Assembly (NCBI GenBank): GCA_024403415.1
Contig: JAKSRY010000002.1
Span: 1 to 64,000, forward strand
Direction of reading: 5' to 3'
DNA length: 64,000 nt
Source: Lachnospiraceae bacterium
Lineage (GTDB): Bacteria; Bacillota; Clostridia; Lachnospirales; Lachnospiraceae
The translations under genes and the position numbers were made by a program. Positions within the stretch are counted from its first letter, which is position 1, and each line of letters starts with the position of its first letter. Positions 1-8,623 of the stretch are shown here, piece after piece. Under the pieces are notes generated by a model. The model was not told the DNA's origin. It worked only from the letters and a program-made list of their open reading frames with translations, and did not search any database.

Positions 1-401
1 TGGAAGACACCCTATTCAACAGGTAAAGAAAAGATGGTTTAAGACGAAAATTACCAGTTAAAACGTGAAAACAGACAAATGCCTGGTAAAAGAACGACGG
101 GATAATTGAATTATTACCGGTGAAAATGGAAGACACCCTATTCAACAGGTAAAGAAAAGATGGTTTAAGACGAAAATTACCGGTTAAAACGTGAAAACAG
201 ACAAATGTCTGGTAAAAGAACGACAGGATAATTGAATTATTACCAGCGAAAACGGAAGACACCCTATTCAACAGGTAAAGAAAAGATGGTTTAAGACGAA
301 AATTACCGGTTAAAACGTGAAAACAGACAAATGTCTGGTAAAAGAACGACAGGATAATTGAATTATTACCAGCGAAAACGGAAGACGCCCTATTCGACAG
401 G
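1..401. repeat. 126-bp tandem repeat built of two diverged 63-bp monomers
   Basis: Three near-identical 126-bp units (1-126, 127-252, 253-378) and the first ~23 bases of a fourth (379-401) stand head to tail; the array may continue left of the window. Each unit splits into two 63-bp halves, both beginning ATTACC. Aligned without gaps, the halves agree at about 33 of 63 positions, well above chance, so the 126-bp unit is itself a diverged dimer. All three plus-strand frames contain stops. One minus-strand frame stays open through the array but has no ATG. The array ends about 30 bases before the next gene. Function is unknown. Confidence 0.9.
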
Positions 402-432
402 TACAAACAAAACAGGTAACGAATAATAAATA

Positions 433-1584
433 ATGAAAAAGAAACTTCTTACAACTTTATTAGTGATAGCGTTACTGCTGCTTCTTTGTGGAGGAGCAGT
501 TGTTGTCATTGACCCGTTTATGCACTTTCATGGGCCGTTAGCCGGACTGGAATATCCACTTAAGGACGAAAGGTACATAAACGATGGTATTCAGAGACAC
601 TACGATTATTCGGTTATGATCACAGGTACAAGTATGTCGCAAAATATGCGTCCGTCATTATGGGAAGATCTGACCGGGGATAAAGCAATTAAAACCTGCT
701 ATTCTAGTGCGTCTTTCTATGAATTATCACAAAGCATGGAAAGAGCCATCGCTTATAACAGTGGACTAAAGGTTATTATCTCAAGTCTTGACCCTTCTAT
801 GATGGCAACCGATCCTGAAGAAGTGTCTTATGAGGGAATACCGACATATTTGTACGATGATAATGTATTTAACGATGTGAACTATATATTTAACAAGGAT
901 GTACTGCTTAAGTGTCTGGCAGTTATAAACTATACAAGGGCCGGTAATAAAACTACAGATTTAGATACCTACGGTAGATATGATATCTATCATTCGTTTG
1001 GAAAAGAGAGTATTCTCCAAACTTTCACAAGAGCAGAGAAAATCGACGTCGAATTGGATGAAAGTCAACCTGTAACAGCCGAGAACCAATCGGCGGAAGA
1101 CCAACCTGTAACGGCCGAAAACCGACCGGTTGAAGAACAGCTTGAAACAACCGAGAACCGACTTAAAACATCAGAAAGTATGCTTGATAAAGCTACAACT
1201 AACCTTGAAGAAAACTATCTTTCTTTAATAAGAAAGAATCCGGAGGTGAACTTCAAGTTCTTCATTCCGGCATATAGTGTGTATTACTGGGATAATCTTT
1301 CAAGGAAAGGACTGATTGACGATACTATTGAAGTAGAAAAATATGTAGTGTCCGAACTACTGAAGGAACAGAATGTTGAAGTATATGTTTTTGATGACCT
1401 GACAGAGATAACTAATAATCCTGACAGATATATGGATATGCTGCATTATGATGGTGAGATGGCAGATTATATACTTGAATCTGTTGCAGATGGCAGACAT
1501 AAAATTGAGTTGGGAACTGCCGAACAGTATTTTGAGGATATCCTTGATTACTATAATAATTTGGACTTTGAAAAATTCTTTTAG
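433..1584 (+). CDS. Membrane-anchored SGNH/DltD-like protein
   Basis: 383 residues with one N-terminal membrane segment (about 5-27), so the body should lie outside the membrane. A GTSMS motif at 65-69 (Ser67 the likely nucleophile) and DMLH at 335-338 fit the block I and block V (DxxH) motifs of SGNH hydrolase-like proteins. The DltD/AlgX-like members act beside MBOAT acyltransferases in acylating surface glycans. No MBOAT gene lies next to it here; one could lie left of the window. Residues 212-247 are three 12-residue repeats rich in Glu, Gln and Asn, probably a flexible linker. No clear ribosome binding site precedes the ATG. The family call rests on motifs and topology; the substrate is unknown. 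Confidence 0.6.
   Translation: MKKKLLTTLLVIALLLLLCGGAVVVIDPFMHFHGPLAGLEYPLKDERYINDGIQRHYDYSVMITGTSMSQNMRPSLWEDLTGDKAIKTCYSSASFYELSQSMERAIAYNSGLKVIISSLDPSMMATDPEEVSYEGIPTYLYDDNVFNDVNYIFNKDVLLKCLAVINYTRAGNKTTDLDTYGRYDIYHSFGKESILQTFTRAEKIDVELDESQPVTAENQSAEDQPVTAENRPVEEQLETTENRLKTSESMLDKATTNLEENYLSLIRKNPEVNFKFFIPAYSVYYWDNLSRKGLIDDTIEVEKYVVSELLKEQNVEVYVFDDLTEITNNPDRYMDMLHYDGEMADYILESVADGRHKIELGTAEQYFEDILDYYNNLDFEKFF
1066..1173 (+). repeat. Three 36-bp in-frame repeats
   Basis: Units at 1066-1101, 1102-1137 and 1138-1173 encode the 12-residue pattern QPVTAENxxxED, more diverged in the third copy. They lie inside the SGNH-like gene and keep its frame, so copy-number change would alter only linker length. 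Confidence 0.85.
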
Positions 1585-1657
1585 TATAATAAACTCGTTC
1601 AATTATTTGAAATAGAAAGAGAATCGCATCAGCAAAAAGCAACAAAGGAAAAAGATT

Positions 1658-3349
1658 ATGAAAAAGATAAAAAATACTAACAACAGAATGGGTATTAAGG
1701 CCATTGCACTTATTATTGCTGCAGCGCTTTCGTTAACAGCATGTTCTTCAGAGAATGCTGCTGAAATCACAAGAAAAGAAAATACAACCGATGTGACAAC
1801 TTCCGAGCAGTCTACATCAGAACAGACTGCAGCCCCGGAGGAAAGTCCGGAACCGGAGGCTGAAGAAATAAAGCTTGAGACACCTGATGGGGTTAAAGAG
1901 GCCAAAGTGGTTGATGGAAAAACGGTTTGGGAAGTAAAGGATGGATCCCACGTTCTTGTTAACTGCGATAAGATTATCTTTATGCCTTTTGAAGTTGAAA
2001 TACCGGCAGAATGGAAGGAACTTGTTTACGTTGACACGAATAATGGTAATCTGACCTTCAGTCAGAAGTCTTCCTATGATTATTATGAAGACATGCCGGG
2101 ACTGGGTTTTATCTTTTCGTTTTGTAACTGGGACTTTTTAAGCCCAGGATATGCCGGTGAAAGACTTATTGCCTATACACTCAAGGATTATTATTACATT
2201 AATTATCCAACAGATGTTCCTTTTGTTTATGAAGATGAAGCAATTACGCAGGAATATTCAAAACTTGCTTCATTTGATAAGGCTATGCTGGATACGCTTG
2301 TTATTCACGTTGATGATATTAAGTATGATGTATATGCCCATGTGATAGTAAATTCTGACAAGGTTGTCATAGATGATGAGTATATTTCCAACATGGAACT
2401 TTGCGACATGAAGCGTGCAAGAAATGAACTCTATGCAAGACACGGGGCAATGATAGATGATTACCACGATTTTTGTTATTTCAGATCGCTTGGCTGGTAT
2501 CATTTTGATCTGGACAAAGATATGAATAGTGTAGAAGCAGAATTTAATGAAGAAGAAAAGGAAAATCTTAATCGCCTGAATGATGCCATTGCTCAAAAAA
2601 CTTCACAACTGTTTCTTCCAAAGAAAACAGATATGCGAGCCCTTACTAAAGTTATGTTTCATGAAGAAATTGGTGATGAATATGTTACAATTTCCATTAC
2701 CGGGTCTGAAGGGAATTACGACGGAGTAATTAATGTAGATGGTGCAGAGTATGCAATTTCGGATTTTAAGGGTGCTGTGCTTGAAAATCCTGATACCGAG
2801 TATTATTACATAACTGATATTAATCCATATATACCTGGCCAGGAAATAGCCATATACAATCGTGGAAAAGATGGCAATGACTATACCTTATTCTTTGCAG
2901 AAGATGATGCCGCAATTCTCAGGTTCATTGGAACAGTGAATGGATGCCCGTTTGAAGATGAATTCGACTACAATGGCATGGGATTCGATTATATGGGAAA
3001 TGTGGTAGCCAATGAGAAGCTTGCTATTTTCAATGAGGCCGAGATTTATCGTCCAATGCGCTACGATGTGACAGAGCATAAAATCTGTGACAGCACCGAT
3101 TACGATGGTTATGTATATACAATTGTTCCGGGATTCCCAAGAGTTGCAATTCAGGATTTTAAGGGATATCTTAATCCGGATGGAAGCGGAGAATATGAAA
3201 TAAAGAAAGAGACTACATATTTCTTCCTTGAAACAGATAATAAAACCTATATCAAACTGCGTGATGCAAATGGAAAAACAGGATATATTAAGGTAACGCC
3301 TGAAATGACCAAAGAACCATATAATTATTTCTTTGAGGCAGATATATAG
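1658..3349 (+). CDS. YARHG-domain lipoprotein
   Basis: 563 residues. The N-terminus is a lipoprotein signal: a basic start, a hydrophobic stretch (about 13-28) and the lipobox LTAC, so the protein should be lipid-anchored outside the cytoplasmic membrane. A Glu/Thr/Ser/Pro-rich spacer follows (about 32-70). Near residue 260 the segment NELYARHGAMI and the following aromatic/charged residues match the YARHG domain, a small extracellular module of unknown function. The C-terminal half is probably beta-rich and unrecognised. An AAAGGA ribosome binding site precedes the ATG. It lies 73 bases after the SGNH-like gene in the same direction and may share its transcript. Confidence 0.75.
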   Translation: MKKIKNTNNRMGIKAIALIIAAALSLTACSSENAAEITRKENTTDVTTSEQSTSEQTAAPEESPEPEAEEIKLETPDGVKEAKVVDGKTVWEVKDGSHVLVNCDKIIFMPFEVEIPAEWKELVYVDTNNGNLTFSQKSSYDYYEDMPGLGFIFSFCNWDFLSPGYAGERLIAYTLKDYYYINYPTDVPFVYEDEAITQEYSKLASFDKAMLDTLVIHVDDIKYDVYAHVIVNSDKVVIDDEYISNMELCDMKRARNELYARHGAMIDDYHDFCYFRSLGWYHFDLDKDMNSVEAEFNEEEKENLNRLNDAIAQKTSQLFLPKKTDMRALTKVMFHEEIGDEYVTISITGSEGNYDGVINVDGAEYAISDFKGAVLENPDTEYYYITDINPYIPGQEIAIYNRGKDGNDYTLFFAEDDAAILRFIGTVNGCPFEDEFDYNGMGFDYMGNVVANEKLAIFNEAEIYRPMRYDVTEHKICDSTDYDGYVYTIVPGFPRVAIQDFKGYLNPDGSGEYEIKKETTYFFLETDNKTYIKLRDANGKTGYIKVTPEMTKEPYNYFFEADI

Positions 3350-3407
3350 ATAGCTATCATGGGCGGACCAACCGACTGACCGGAGAAATATATAGACTAA
3401 CGTAGGC

Positions 3408-3510
3408 CAATTGCTTTGCCTGAAAAAGATATCGGTTAGCAGTAGTTCAACTGCCTTACCTGAAAAGATATCGATTAGCAGTAGTTCAAGTGCCTTACCA
3501 GGGAAATATT
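3408..3510. repeat. ~40-bp tandem repeat before the hydrolase gene
   Basis: Two units (3408-3447, 40 bp; 3448-3486, 39 bp) and the start of a third (3487-3500) share a CAAnTGCnTTnCC opening followed by a GATATCG(G/A)TTAGCAG core. The repeat fills most of the gap between the lipoprotein and hydrolase genes. No coding frame or hairpin was evident. Confidence 0.8.
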
Positions 3511-3532
3511 AGCATTAAGTGTGGGTGAGAGA

Positions 3533-4687
3533 ATGGAAATATTTATAGATATACTGGCAGTAATATTTGTCATCATACTGCTTATTTTTCTTGGATGTTT
3601 TCTTCTTACACAAATGTTTTTTGTAAGACGAAAAGACCAGAACACCATTGATGATTTCTCGAATAATACGGGTTCAAAGAATCCTCAGTATGACATAATG
3701 TGTCAGCAGGCAAAGGAAACTATCGAATGGGCCAGACAGGTGGGCTGTGAAGAAGTTTCAACAGAAAGCTTTGATAAACTCAAACTCAAGGGACTGCTCA
3801 TCCAGGCTGAACCTAAGTCAGAATGCAATGAAGAACAAAACTCAGAATCCCTGGCGGAACCTAAAGTTGCCATCTGTGTTCATGGATACAGATCATTCGG
3901 TCTTTATGATATTGGCCCCAAGGCTAAGCTTCTAAGGGATGCCGGATACAACCTTCTTATAGTTGATAACCGCGCACACGGAATGTCTGAGGGCAAATAT
4001 ATAGGTTTTGGAAATCCTGATTCGTACGACATAATGAAGTGGTGCGAGTTCATTAAGGACAGGTTTGGCGATAATGTGGAAATACTTCTTGCAGGACTTT
4101 CAATGGGAGCAGCCACGGTTCTGACAACTGCAGGAGTAATTGCTTATAACAAAAAATGTAAAGAAAATGGCGAAAATGTTGCAGCGAACATCAAGGAAAA
4201 AGTTGCCACAACGAACGCAAATAACATTAAAGAAACAGAAAATGCAGCGGAGGAAGCAGACGGAAGCGTTAAAGCAAAACTTGATGCTTCGGTGAATATT
4301 CCGGACGTAAACATAGTGGCAGTTTTGGCAGATTGTGGATTTTCATCAGCTCTTGATGAAGTGAGCAGTGTTGCCTCTAAATATTTGCACCTTCCATATT
4401 TCCCATTTGTGGTAATAACGGCCTGGTGGGTTAAGGTACTTGCGAAATATAAACTTAAGGATATGGCAGCAAAAGATTATATCGAATATTACGAAGGCCA
4501 CCTCCTGATAATTCATGGAGGTAAGGATGATTTTGTACCGACGTCCATGGCTTCTGTTATCTATGATCAGGCAAAATGTGACAAAGATATACTCATAGTT
4601 GAAGATGCCGAGCATGCATTAAGTTATGTGGTTGCAGAAACTGAATATAAGTCGGCTGTAGAAAGACTTTTAAGTAAAGTCAAATAA
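3533..4687 (+). CDS. Membrane-anchored alpha/beta hydrolase
   Basis: About 384 residues from the ATG at 3533, preferred over the in-frame GTG at 3521 because the GGGTGAGAG run between them can act as its ribosome binding site. One N-terminal membrane segment is followed by an alpha/beta hydrolase fold: HGY in the oxyanion region, the nucleophile elbow GLSMGAA, the acid in GGKDDFVP and the base in EHALSY. A complete Ser-Asp-His triad is therefore visible. A Lys/Asn/Ala-rich low-complexity insert of roughly 60 residues follows the nucleophile helix and probably loops out. Relatives are putative esterases or peptidases; the substrate cannot be told from sequence. Confidence 0.8.
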   Translation: MEIFIDILAVIFVIILLIFLGCFLLTQMFFVRRKDQNTIDDFSNNTGSKNPQYDIMCQQAKETIEWARQVGCEEVSTESFDKLKLKGLLIQAEPKSECNEEQNSESLAEPKVAICVHGYRSFGLYDIGPKAKLLRDAGYNLLIVDNRAHGMSEGKYIGFGNPDSYDIMKWCEFIKDRFGDNVEILLAGLSMGAATVLTTAGVIAYNKKCKENGENVAANIKEKVATTNANNIKETENAAEEADGSVKAKLDASVNIPDVNIVAVLADCGFSSALDEVSSVASKYLHLPYFPFVVITAWWVKVLAKYKLKDMAAKDYIEYYEGHLLIIHGGKDDFVPTSMASVIYDQAKCDKDILIVEDAEHALSYVVAETEYKSAVERLLSKVK

Positions 4688-4716
4688 TAACTTATATAAT
4701 TATTCAGATCTATGTC

Positions 4717-4818
4717 ATGAATAAACGATGCGAATGGTGTGACTTTTTGGATGCAGGTTATGCAATGTATATTTTTAGTGCTGGTAAAAATGTTCCCTGC
4801 GGAATAGAAAACAAGTAA
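4717..4818 (+). CDS. Possible 33-residue Cys-containing peptide
   Basis: A short frame encodes 33 residues with a CxxC pair (Cys5, Cys8) and a third Cys at 28, filling most of the gap between the hydrolase and acyltransferase genes. No convincing ribosome binding site is seen. It could be a small zinc-binding protein, a fragment of a lost gene, or chance. Confidence 0.2.
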   Translation: MNKRCEWCDFLDAGYAMYIFSAGKNVPCGIENK

Positions 4819-4823
4819 TTGAG

Positions 4824-4889
4824 ATGAATACTATTTTGGAAAAAGAGAGAAATTAAATGAATACTGTTTTGGAAAGAAAAGAGAGAAAT
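4824..4889 (+). repeat. Duplicated gene start making a 10-codon mini-ORF
   Basis: The first ~30 bases of the following acyltransferase gene appear twice in tandem, at 4824-4853 and 4857-4889. The upstream copy encodes ten codons (MNTILEKERN) and a TAA that directly abuts the ATG of the downstream gene, whose protein starts MNTVLERKERN. The arrangement could allow termination-reinitiation coupling or may be a slippage scar. Confidence 0.75.
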
Positions 4890-6128
4890 TCAGGAATAGA
4901 GTTATTGAGAATAGTCGCTATGTTTGCGATAATGGTACTTCATGTATTAGGACAGGGCGGTGTGCTTGGTGCTGCGGAATACATGTCAAAATCATACGAA
5001 ATTGCATGGCTGCTTGAAACACTGTGTTTCTTTGGTGTGACGGCTTACGGACTGATATCCGGATATGTAGGTGTGGATGGAAACTACAAAATAACCAATA
5101 TCATTTACACCTGGCTTCAGATATTCCTGTTTAATGCAATTGGAACCATAATGCTGTGTGCATATCTTGGAAGCTGGCCGCTCGGAATAGTAATTAAAGC
5201 CATTCTGTTTCCGGTTCTGACAGAAAGCTATTGGTATTTTACAGCATATTTTGGACTGTTTTTCCTTATTCCGGTTCTTAATCTTGCATTTAAGAATCTG
5301 AAGAAGCAGTATCTAAAAGCCATGGTTATAATAAGTATTCTGCTTTTTAGCGTAGGTCCGATTTTTATTGATACGGATGCTTTTGGATTAAGGGAAGGTC
5401 TTTCGGTTGTATGGCTTATTACTGTCTACATTATAGGTGCTTATGTAAAAAAATATAACATACTTGATAAATTTTCAGTATCGAAGTCATTTGTTATATT
5501 CTTGGTTGCGGTTGTTCTTTCGTGGGGGGCTAAGTTCCTGCTTGAAAAATATGTCATATCCAGTGGGACACTTTATAATGATGGCGGAAATATTCTGATC
5601 AGTTACACTTCTCCGACGATACTTATAGCATCACTTGCACTAATATCTTTGTTCTCAAAGCTTAACATCGGAAAGAAGGGAAGTAAGTGGATTAACAGGG
5701 TTGCTGCCCTTACCTTTGGTGTATATCTTGTCAACTGCAGTCCTTATGTATGGAATGTATATATGCCAAAACGTTTTGCCGACTATGCCGGATATCCGGT
5801 GTGGAAAATGCTTCTTTGTGTATTAGTGACAGCACTGTATCTCCTTTTGGTGGGAATTGCAATTGACGGAATAAGATTTTTAATATTTGAACTATTTAAG
5901 CTTAGAGAAAGACTTGCTGTTTTGAACGAGAAGATTATGCTTGATAAATGTCCTGTTTGCGGAAAACGAAGACTTGAAAAATTTGAAATATGTGATAATT
6001 GTGGCTGGGAAAACGACCCCGTTCAAAGAAATAATCCTGATTTCGAAGGCGGTGCCAACAAACAGTCATTAAATGAGTATAAAGAAGCGTACGAGAACAA
6101 TGGTGCGTCCGGTTGTTCGAAAGAATGA
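4857..6128 (+). CDS. Acyltransferase-3 protein with C-terminal CPCC-type Cys-rich domain
   Basis: 423 residues. Residues 1-355 form a multi-pass acyltransferase-3 domain of the WecH/OafA type (RNSGIELLRIVAMF, then LHVLGQGG carrying the membrane-proximal His). These proteins move acyl groups across the membrane onto surface sugars. Residues 365-423 form a separate cytosolic-type module with CPVC and CDNC pairs, then WENDPVQ and GGANKQSLNE, matching the Cys_rich_CPCC family, which usually occurs as a small stand-alone protein. The frame is continuous, so this is a fusion. The role of the tail is unknown; a zinc-stabilised partner-binding knob is a guess. Confidence 0.8.
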   Translation: MNTVLERKERNSGIELLRIVAMFAIMVLHVLGQGGVLGAAEYMSKSYEIAWLLETLCFFGVTAYGLISGYVGVDGNYKITNIIYTWLQIFLFNAIGTIMLCAYLGSWPLGIVIKAILFPVLTESYWYFTAYFGLFFLIPVLNLAFKNLKKQYLKAMVIISILLFSVGPIFIDTDAFGLREGLSVVWLITVYIIGAYVKKYNILDKFSVSKSFVIFLVAVVLSWGAKFLLEKYVISSGTLYNDGGNILISYTSPTILIASLALISLFSKLNIGKKGSKWINRVAALTFGVYLVNCSPYVWNVYMPKRFADYAGYPVWKMLLCVLVTALYLLLVGIAIDGIRFLIFELFKLRERLAVLNEKIMLDKCPVCGKRRLEKFEICDNCGWENDPVQRNNPDFEGGANKQSLNEYKEAYENNGASGCSKE

Positions 6129-6142
6129 ATTATGATATACTC
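6113..6142 (+). promoter_or_regulatory. Predicted promoter for the pseB-like unit
   Basis: TTGTTC at 6113-6118, an 18-base spacer, and TATACT at 6137-6142 preceded by TGA (extended -10). It overlaps the 3' end of the acyltransferase gene and leaves a leader of about 90 bases. Confidence 0.5.
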
Positions 6143-6238
6143 TAATTTGGTACATTGATTGAAAATATGGTGGTTTATCTGAACTTTGTTTACTTACAGA
6201 GAAAAGAAGCTTACCTGATTATATGAGAGGAAATTAAA

Positions 6239-7237
6239 ATGTTACTTGATGACAAGACAATACTTATAACCGGTGGAACAGGTTCCTTCGGTAAGTGCTT
6301 TACAAAATATATTCTGGATAACTACAATCCAAAGAAAATTATTATTTACAGCCGTGATGAATATAAGCAGTTCATTATGCAGAACGAGTTCAAGGAATAT
6401 AGTGATAAGCTTAGATTTTTCATTGGAGATGTAAGAGATAAAGACAGACTTTACAGAGCTTTTAAGGGTGTTGATTATGTTATTCATGCAGCAGCTCTCA
6501 AGCAGGTTCCGGCATGCGAATACAATCCAAATGAAGCAATTAAGACAAATATTCACGGAGCAATGAATATTATTGATGCAGCACTTGATACCGGTGTCAG
6601 AAAGGTAGTTGCTCTTTCGACAGATAAGGCAGTTAATCCGGTTAATCTCTATGGTGGTACAAAGCTTGTTTCAGACAAACTTTTCATTGCAGCCAATGCA
6701 TATTCAGGACTTAATGAAATTAACTTCTCAATAGTAAGATACGGAAACGTTGCAGGTTCAAGAGGCTCGATTATTCCTTTCTTTAACAAACTGATTCAGT
6801 CAGGATGTAAGGACCTTCCAATCACTGATTACAGAATGACAAGATTCTGGATCAGCCTTGAGGAAGGAGTTAAGCTTGTTATTAAAGCTCTTGAAGAAGC
6901 TACAGGAGGAGAAACCTTTATTTCCAAGATTCCTTCATTTAAGATTACCGATCTTGCAAAAGCAATGCTTCCGGATTGTAATATGCCTGAAGTGGGAATC
7001 AGACCGGGTGAAAAACTTCACGAAATAATGGTTACCACAGAAGACTCCATGACAACTTATGAATATGACAAACATTTTATTGTTTATCCACAGACAGTTT
7101 ATTCTGACAGACAGAAGATTAACGAAAGCGGAAAGAAAGTACCGGATGGATTTTCATACAGCTCAGGCAACAACACTGAATGGCTTAGCGTAGAAGATAT
7201 TCAGAAGCTTCTTAAGACAGTTGATTTAGAACATTAA
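6239..7237 (+). CDS. pseB: UDP-GlcNAc 4,6-dehydratase (PseB/CapD-like)
   Basis: 332 residues, the usual length for the short soluble form of this extended SDR family. ITGGTGSFGK near the start is the nucleotide-binding loop, YGGTK carries the Tyr/Lys pair, and GIRPGEKLHE near the C-terminus is characteristic. PseB-type enzymes convert UDP-GlcNAc to a 4-keto-6-deoxy sugar, the entry step to pseudaminic acid and related amino sugars. A GAGAGGA ribosome binding site precedes the ATG. The following genes for UDP-GlcNAc synthesis and 4-epimerisation fit this role. No other complete pse gene set is present, so the final sugar is open. Confidence 0.85.
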   Translation: MLLDDKTILITGGTGSFGKCFTKYILDNYNPKKIIIYSRDEYKQFIMQNEFKEYSDKLRFFIGDVRDKDRLYRAFKGVDYVIHAAALKQVPACEYNPNEAIKTNIHGAMNIIDAALDTGVRKVVALSTDKAVNPVNLYGGTKLVSDKLFIAANAYSGLNEINFSIVRYGNVAGSRGSIIPFFNKLIQSGCKDLPITDYRMTRFWISLEEGVKLVIKALEEATGGETFISKIPSFKITDLAKAMLPDCNMPEVGIRPGEKLHEIMVTTEDSMTTYEYDKHFIVYPQTVYSDRQKINESGKKVPDGFSYSSGNNTEWLSVEDIQKLLKTVDLEH

Positions 7238-7252
7238 AATAAACATTTATCA

Positions 7253-7287
7253 GGATATGGATGTCTTGCGGGATATCCATATTTTTA
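7253..7287 (+). terminator. Possible intrinsic terminator after pseB-like gene
   Basis: An 8-bp stem (7255-7262 with 7275-7282) is followed by a short T run. The next gene begins 29 bases later in the same direction, so read-through or attenuation is possible. Confidence 0.45.
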
Positions 7288-7315
7288 TAAATATACAAAT
7301 AAGGGAGGTTACGAT

Positions 7316-8539
7316 ATGTTAGAGAAGGTTAAAGCTAAATTAAAAGAATATGATCAGGAACATTTACTTAAATATTATGATGAGTTGAGTGACGGTGAAA
7401 AGAAGGCACTTTTGGAGGAAATTGAAGCTACTGATTTTGATGTGCTCAATTCCTTGAAAAATGCTTTACATGCTCCAAAACGTGGGGTTATTACACCGAT
7501 TGAATCTATGGAACTGCCGGAGATTAAGGAAAAAGAAGCTGCTTTTCGAGCTAAAGGACTTGAAGCAATTAAAAAAGGTGAAGTGGCAGCAGTGCTTCTT
7601 GCAGGCGGTATGGGAACGAGACTTGGATCTGACGATCCTAAGGGAATGTATAATATCGGATTAACAAAGGAAGTATATATTTTCCAGAGACTTATAGAAA
7701 ACCTTATGGATGTTGTCAACGAAGCGGGAGTTTTTGTTCCCCTCTACATAATGACTTCAGATAAGAATAATGACAAGACTGTCAAATTTATGAAGGAAAA
7801 GAACTATTTTGGATATAATCCGGATTATATACATTTCTTCAAACAGGAGATGGCCCCGGCATCAGATTATGAGGGACATATTCTTCTTGAAGGCAAGGGA
7901 AAACTTGCAACATCACCTAACGGAAACGCAGGCTGGTATGTATCAATGCATAAGGCAGGTCTTTCTGCACAGGCAATAGCTGATGGAGTAAAGTGGATTA
8001 ATATCTTTGCAGTAGACAATGTTCTTCAGAGAATTGCCGATCCTGTTTTCGTAGGAGCGGTTATTGAAGGTAACTTCGTATCGGGTGCCAAGGTAGTAAG
8101 AAAGGTTGCTCGAGATGAAAAGGTTGGAGCAATGTGTCTCGAGGATGGACGTCCTTCAATTGTTGAATATTATGAAATGACAGACGAACTGATGGATGCG
8201 AAGAATGAAAAGGGTGATCCGGCATATAACTTTGGAGTTATTCTGAATTATCTGTTCAGTATCGATGAGCTTGAAAGAATCAGAGAAGGAAATCTGCCTC
8301 TTCATGTTGTTGAGAAAAAGATTCCATATATTGATGAAAACGGAAATTTTGTAAGCCCTACGGAGCCGAATGGTTACAAGTTTGAACAGCTTGTTCTTGA
8401 TATGATTTATGAGATGAAAAACTGTCTTCCGTTTGAGGTTGTAAGAGAATTTGAGTTTGCGCCTATTAAGAACAAGACAGGTATTGATTCTGTTGAGAGC
8501 GCACGTGAATTGTGTAAGAAGAACGGAATTGAATTATAA
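7316..8539 (+). CDS. UDP-N-acetylhexosamine/UDP-sugar pyrophosphorylase (UAP type)
   Basis: 407 residues. LAGGMGTRLG with PKGM is the nucleotide-binding signature of the UDPGP family. PNGNAGWY, VDNVLQRIADPVF, LHVVEKKIP and NGYKFEQLV line up with motifs of the eukaryotic-type UDP-N-acetylglucosamine pyrophosphorylases rather than bacterial GlmU or GalU. It should join a sugar-1-phosphate and UTP into a UDP-sugar in the cytosol. A strong AGGGAGG ribosome binding site precedes the ATG. Sitting between genes that use UDP-GlcNAc and a 4-epimerase, it probably feeds the same pool. GlcNAc-1-P versus Glc/Gal-1-P specificity cannot be settled from sequence. Confidence 0.8.
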   Translation: MLEKVKAKLKEYDQEHLLKYYDELSDGEKKALLEEIEATDFDVLNSLKNALHAPKRGVITPIESMELPEIKEKEAAFRAKGLEAIKKGEVAAVLLAGGMGTRLGSDDPKGMYNIGLTKEVYIFQRLIENLMDVVNEAGVFVPLYIMTSDKNNDKTVKFMKEKNYFGYNPDYIHFFKQEMAPASDYEGHILLEGKGKLATSPNGNAGWYVSMHKAGLSAQAIADGVKWINIFAVDNVLQRIADPVFVGAVIEGNFVSGAKVVRKVARDEKVGAMCLEDGRPSIVEYYEMTDELMDAKNEKGDPAYNFGVILNYLFSIDELERIREGNLPLHVVEKKIPYIDENGNFVSPTEPNGYKFEQLVLDMIYEMKNCLPFEVVREFEFAPIKNKTGIDSVESARELCKKNGIEL

Positions 8540-8623
8540 TTCCGGTTTGACAGATTATTTTAGATTTTAGTAACTGGTCCGATGGGATACCGCTGTTGGA
8601 ACAGTTGGAAACGGAGATGAAAT

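Noticed and set aside
1-401. A minus-strand frame stays open through all repeat units, as if encoding a 42-residue repeat protein.
   Set aside because: It has no ATG or ribosome binding site. Because the units are near-identical and the period is a multiple of three, one open unit makes all open, so openness is weak evidence.
1-401. CRISPR array.
   Set aside because: Units are contiguous 126-bp repeats with no unique spacers and no cas genes nearby.
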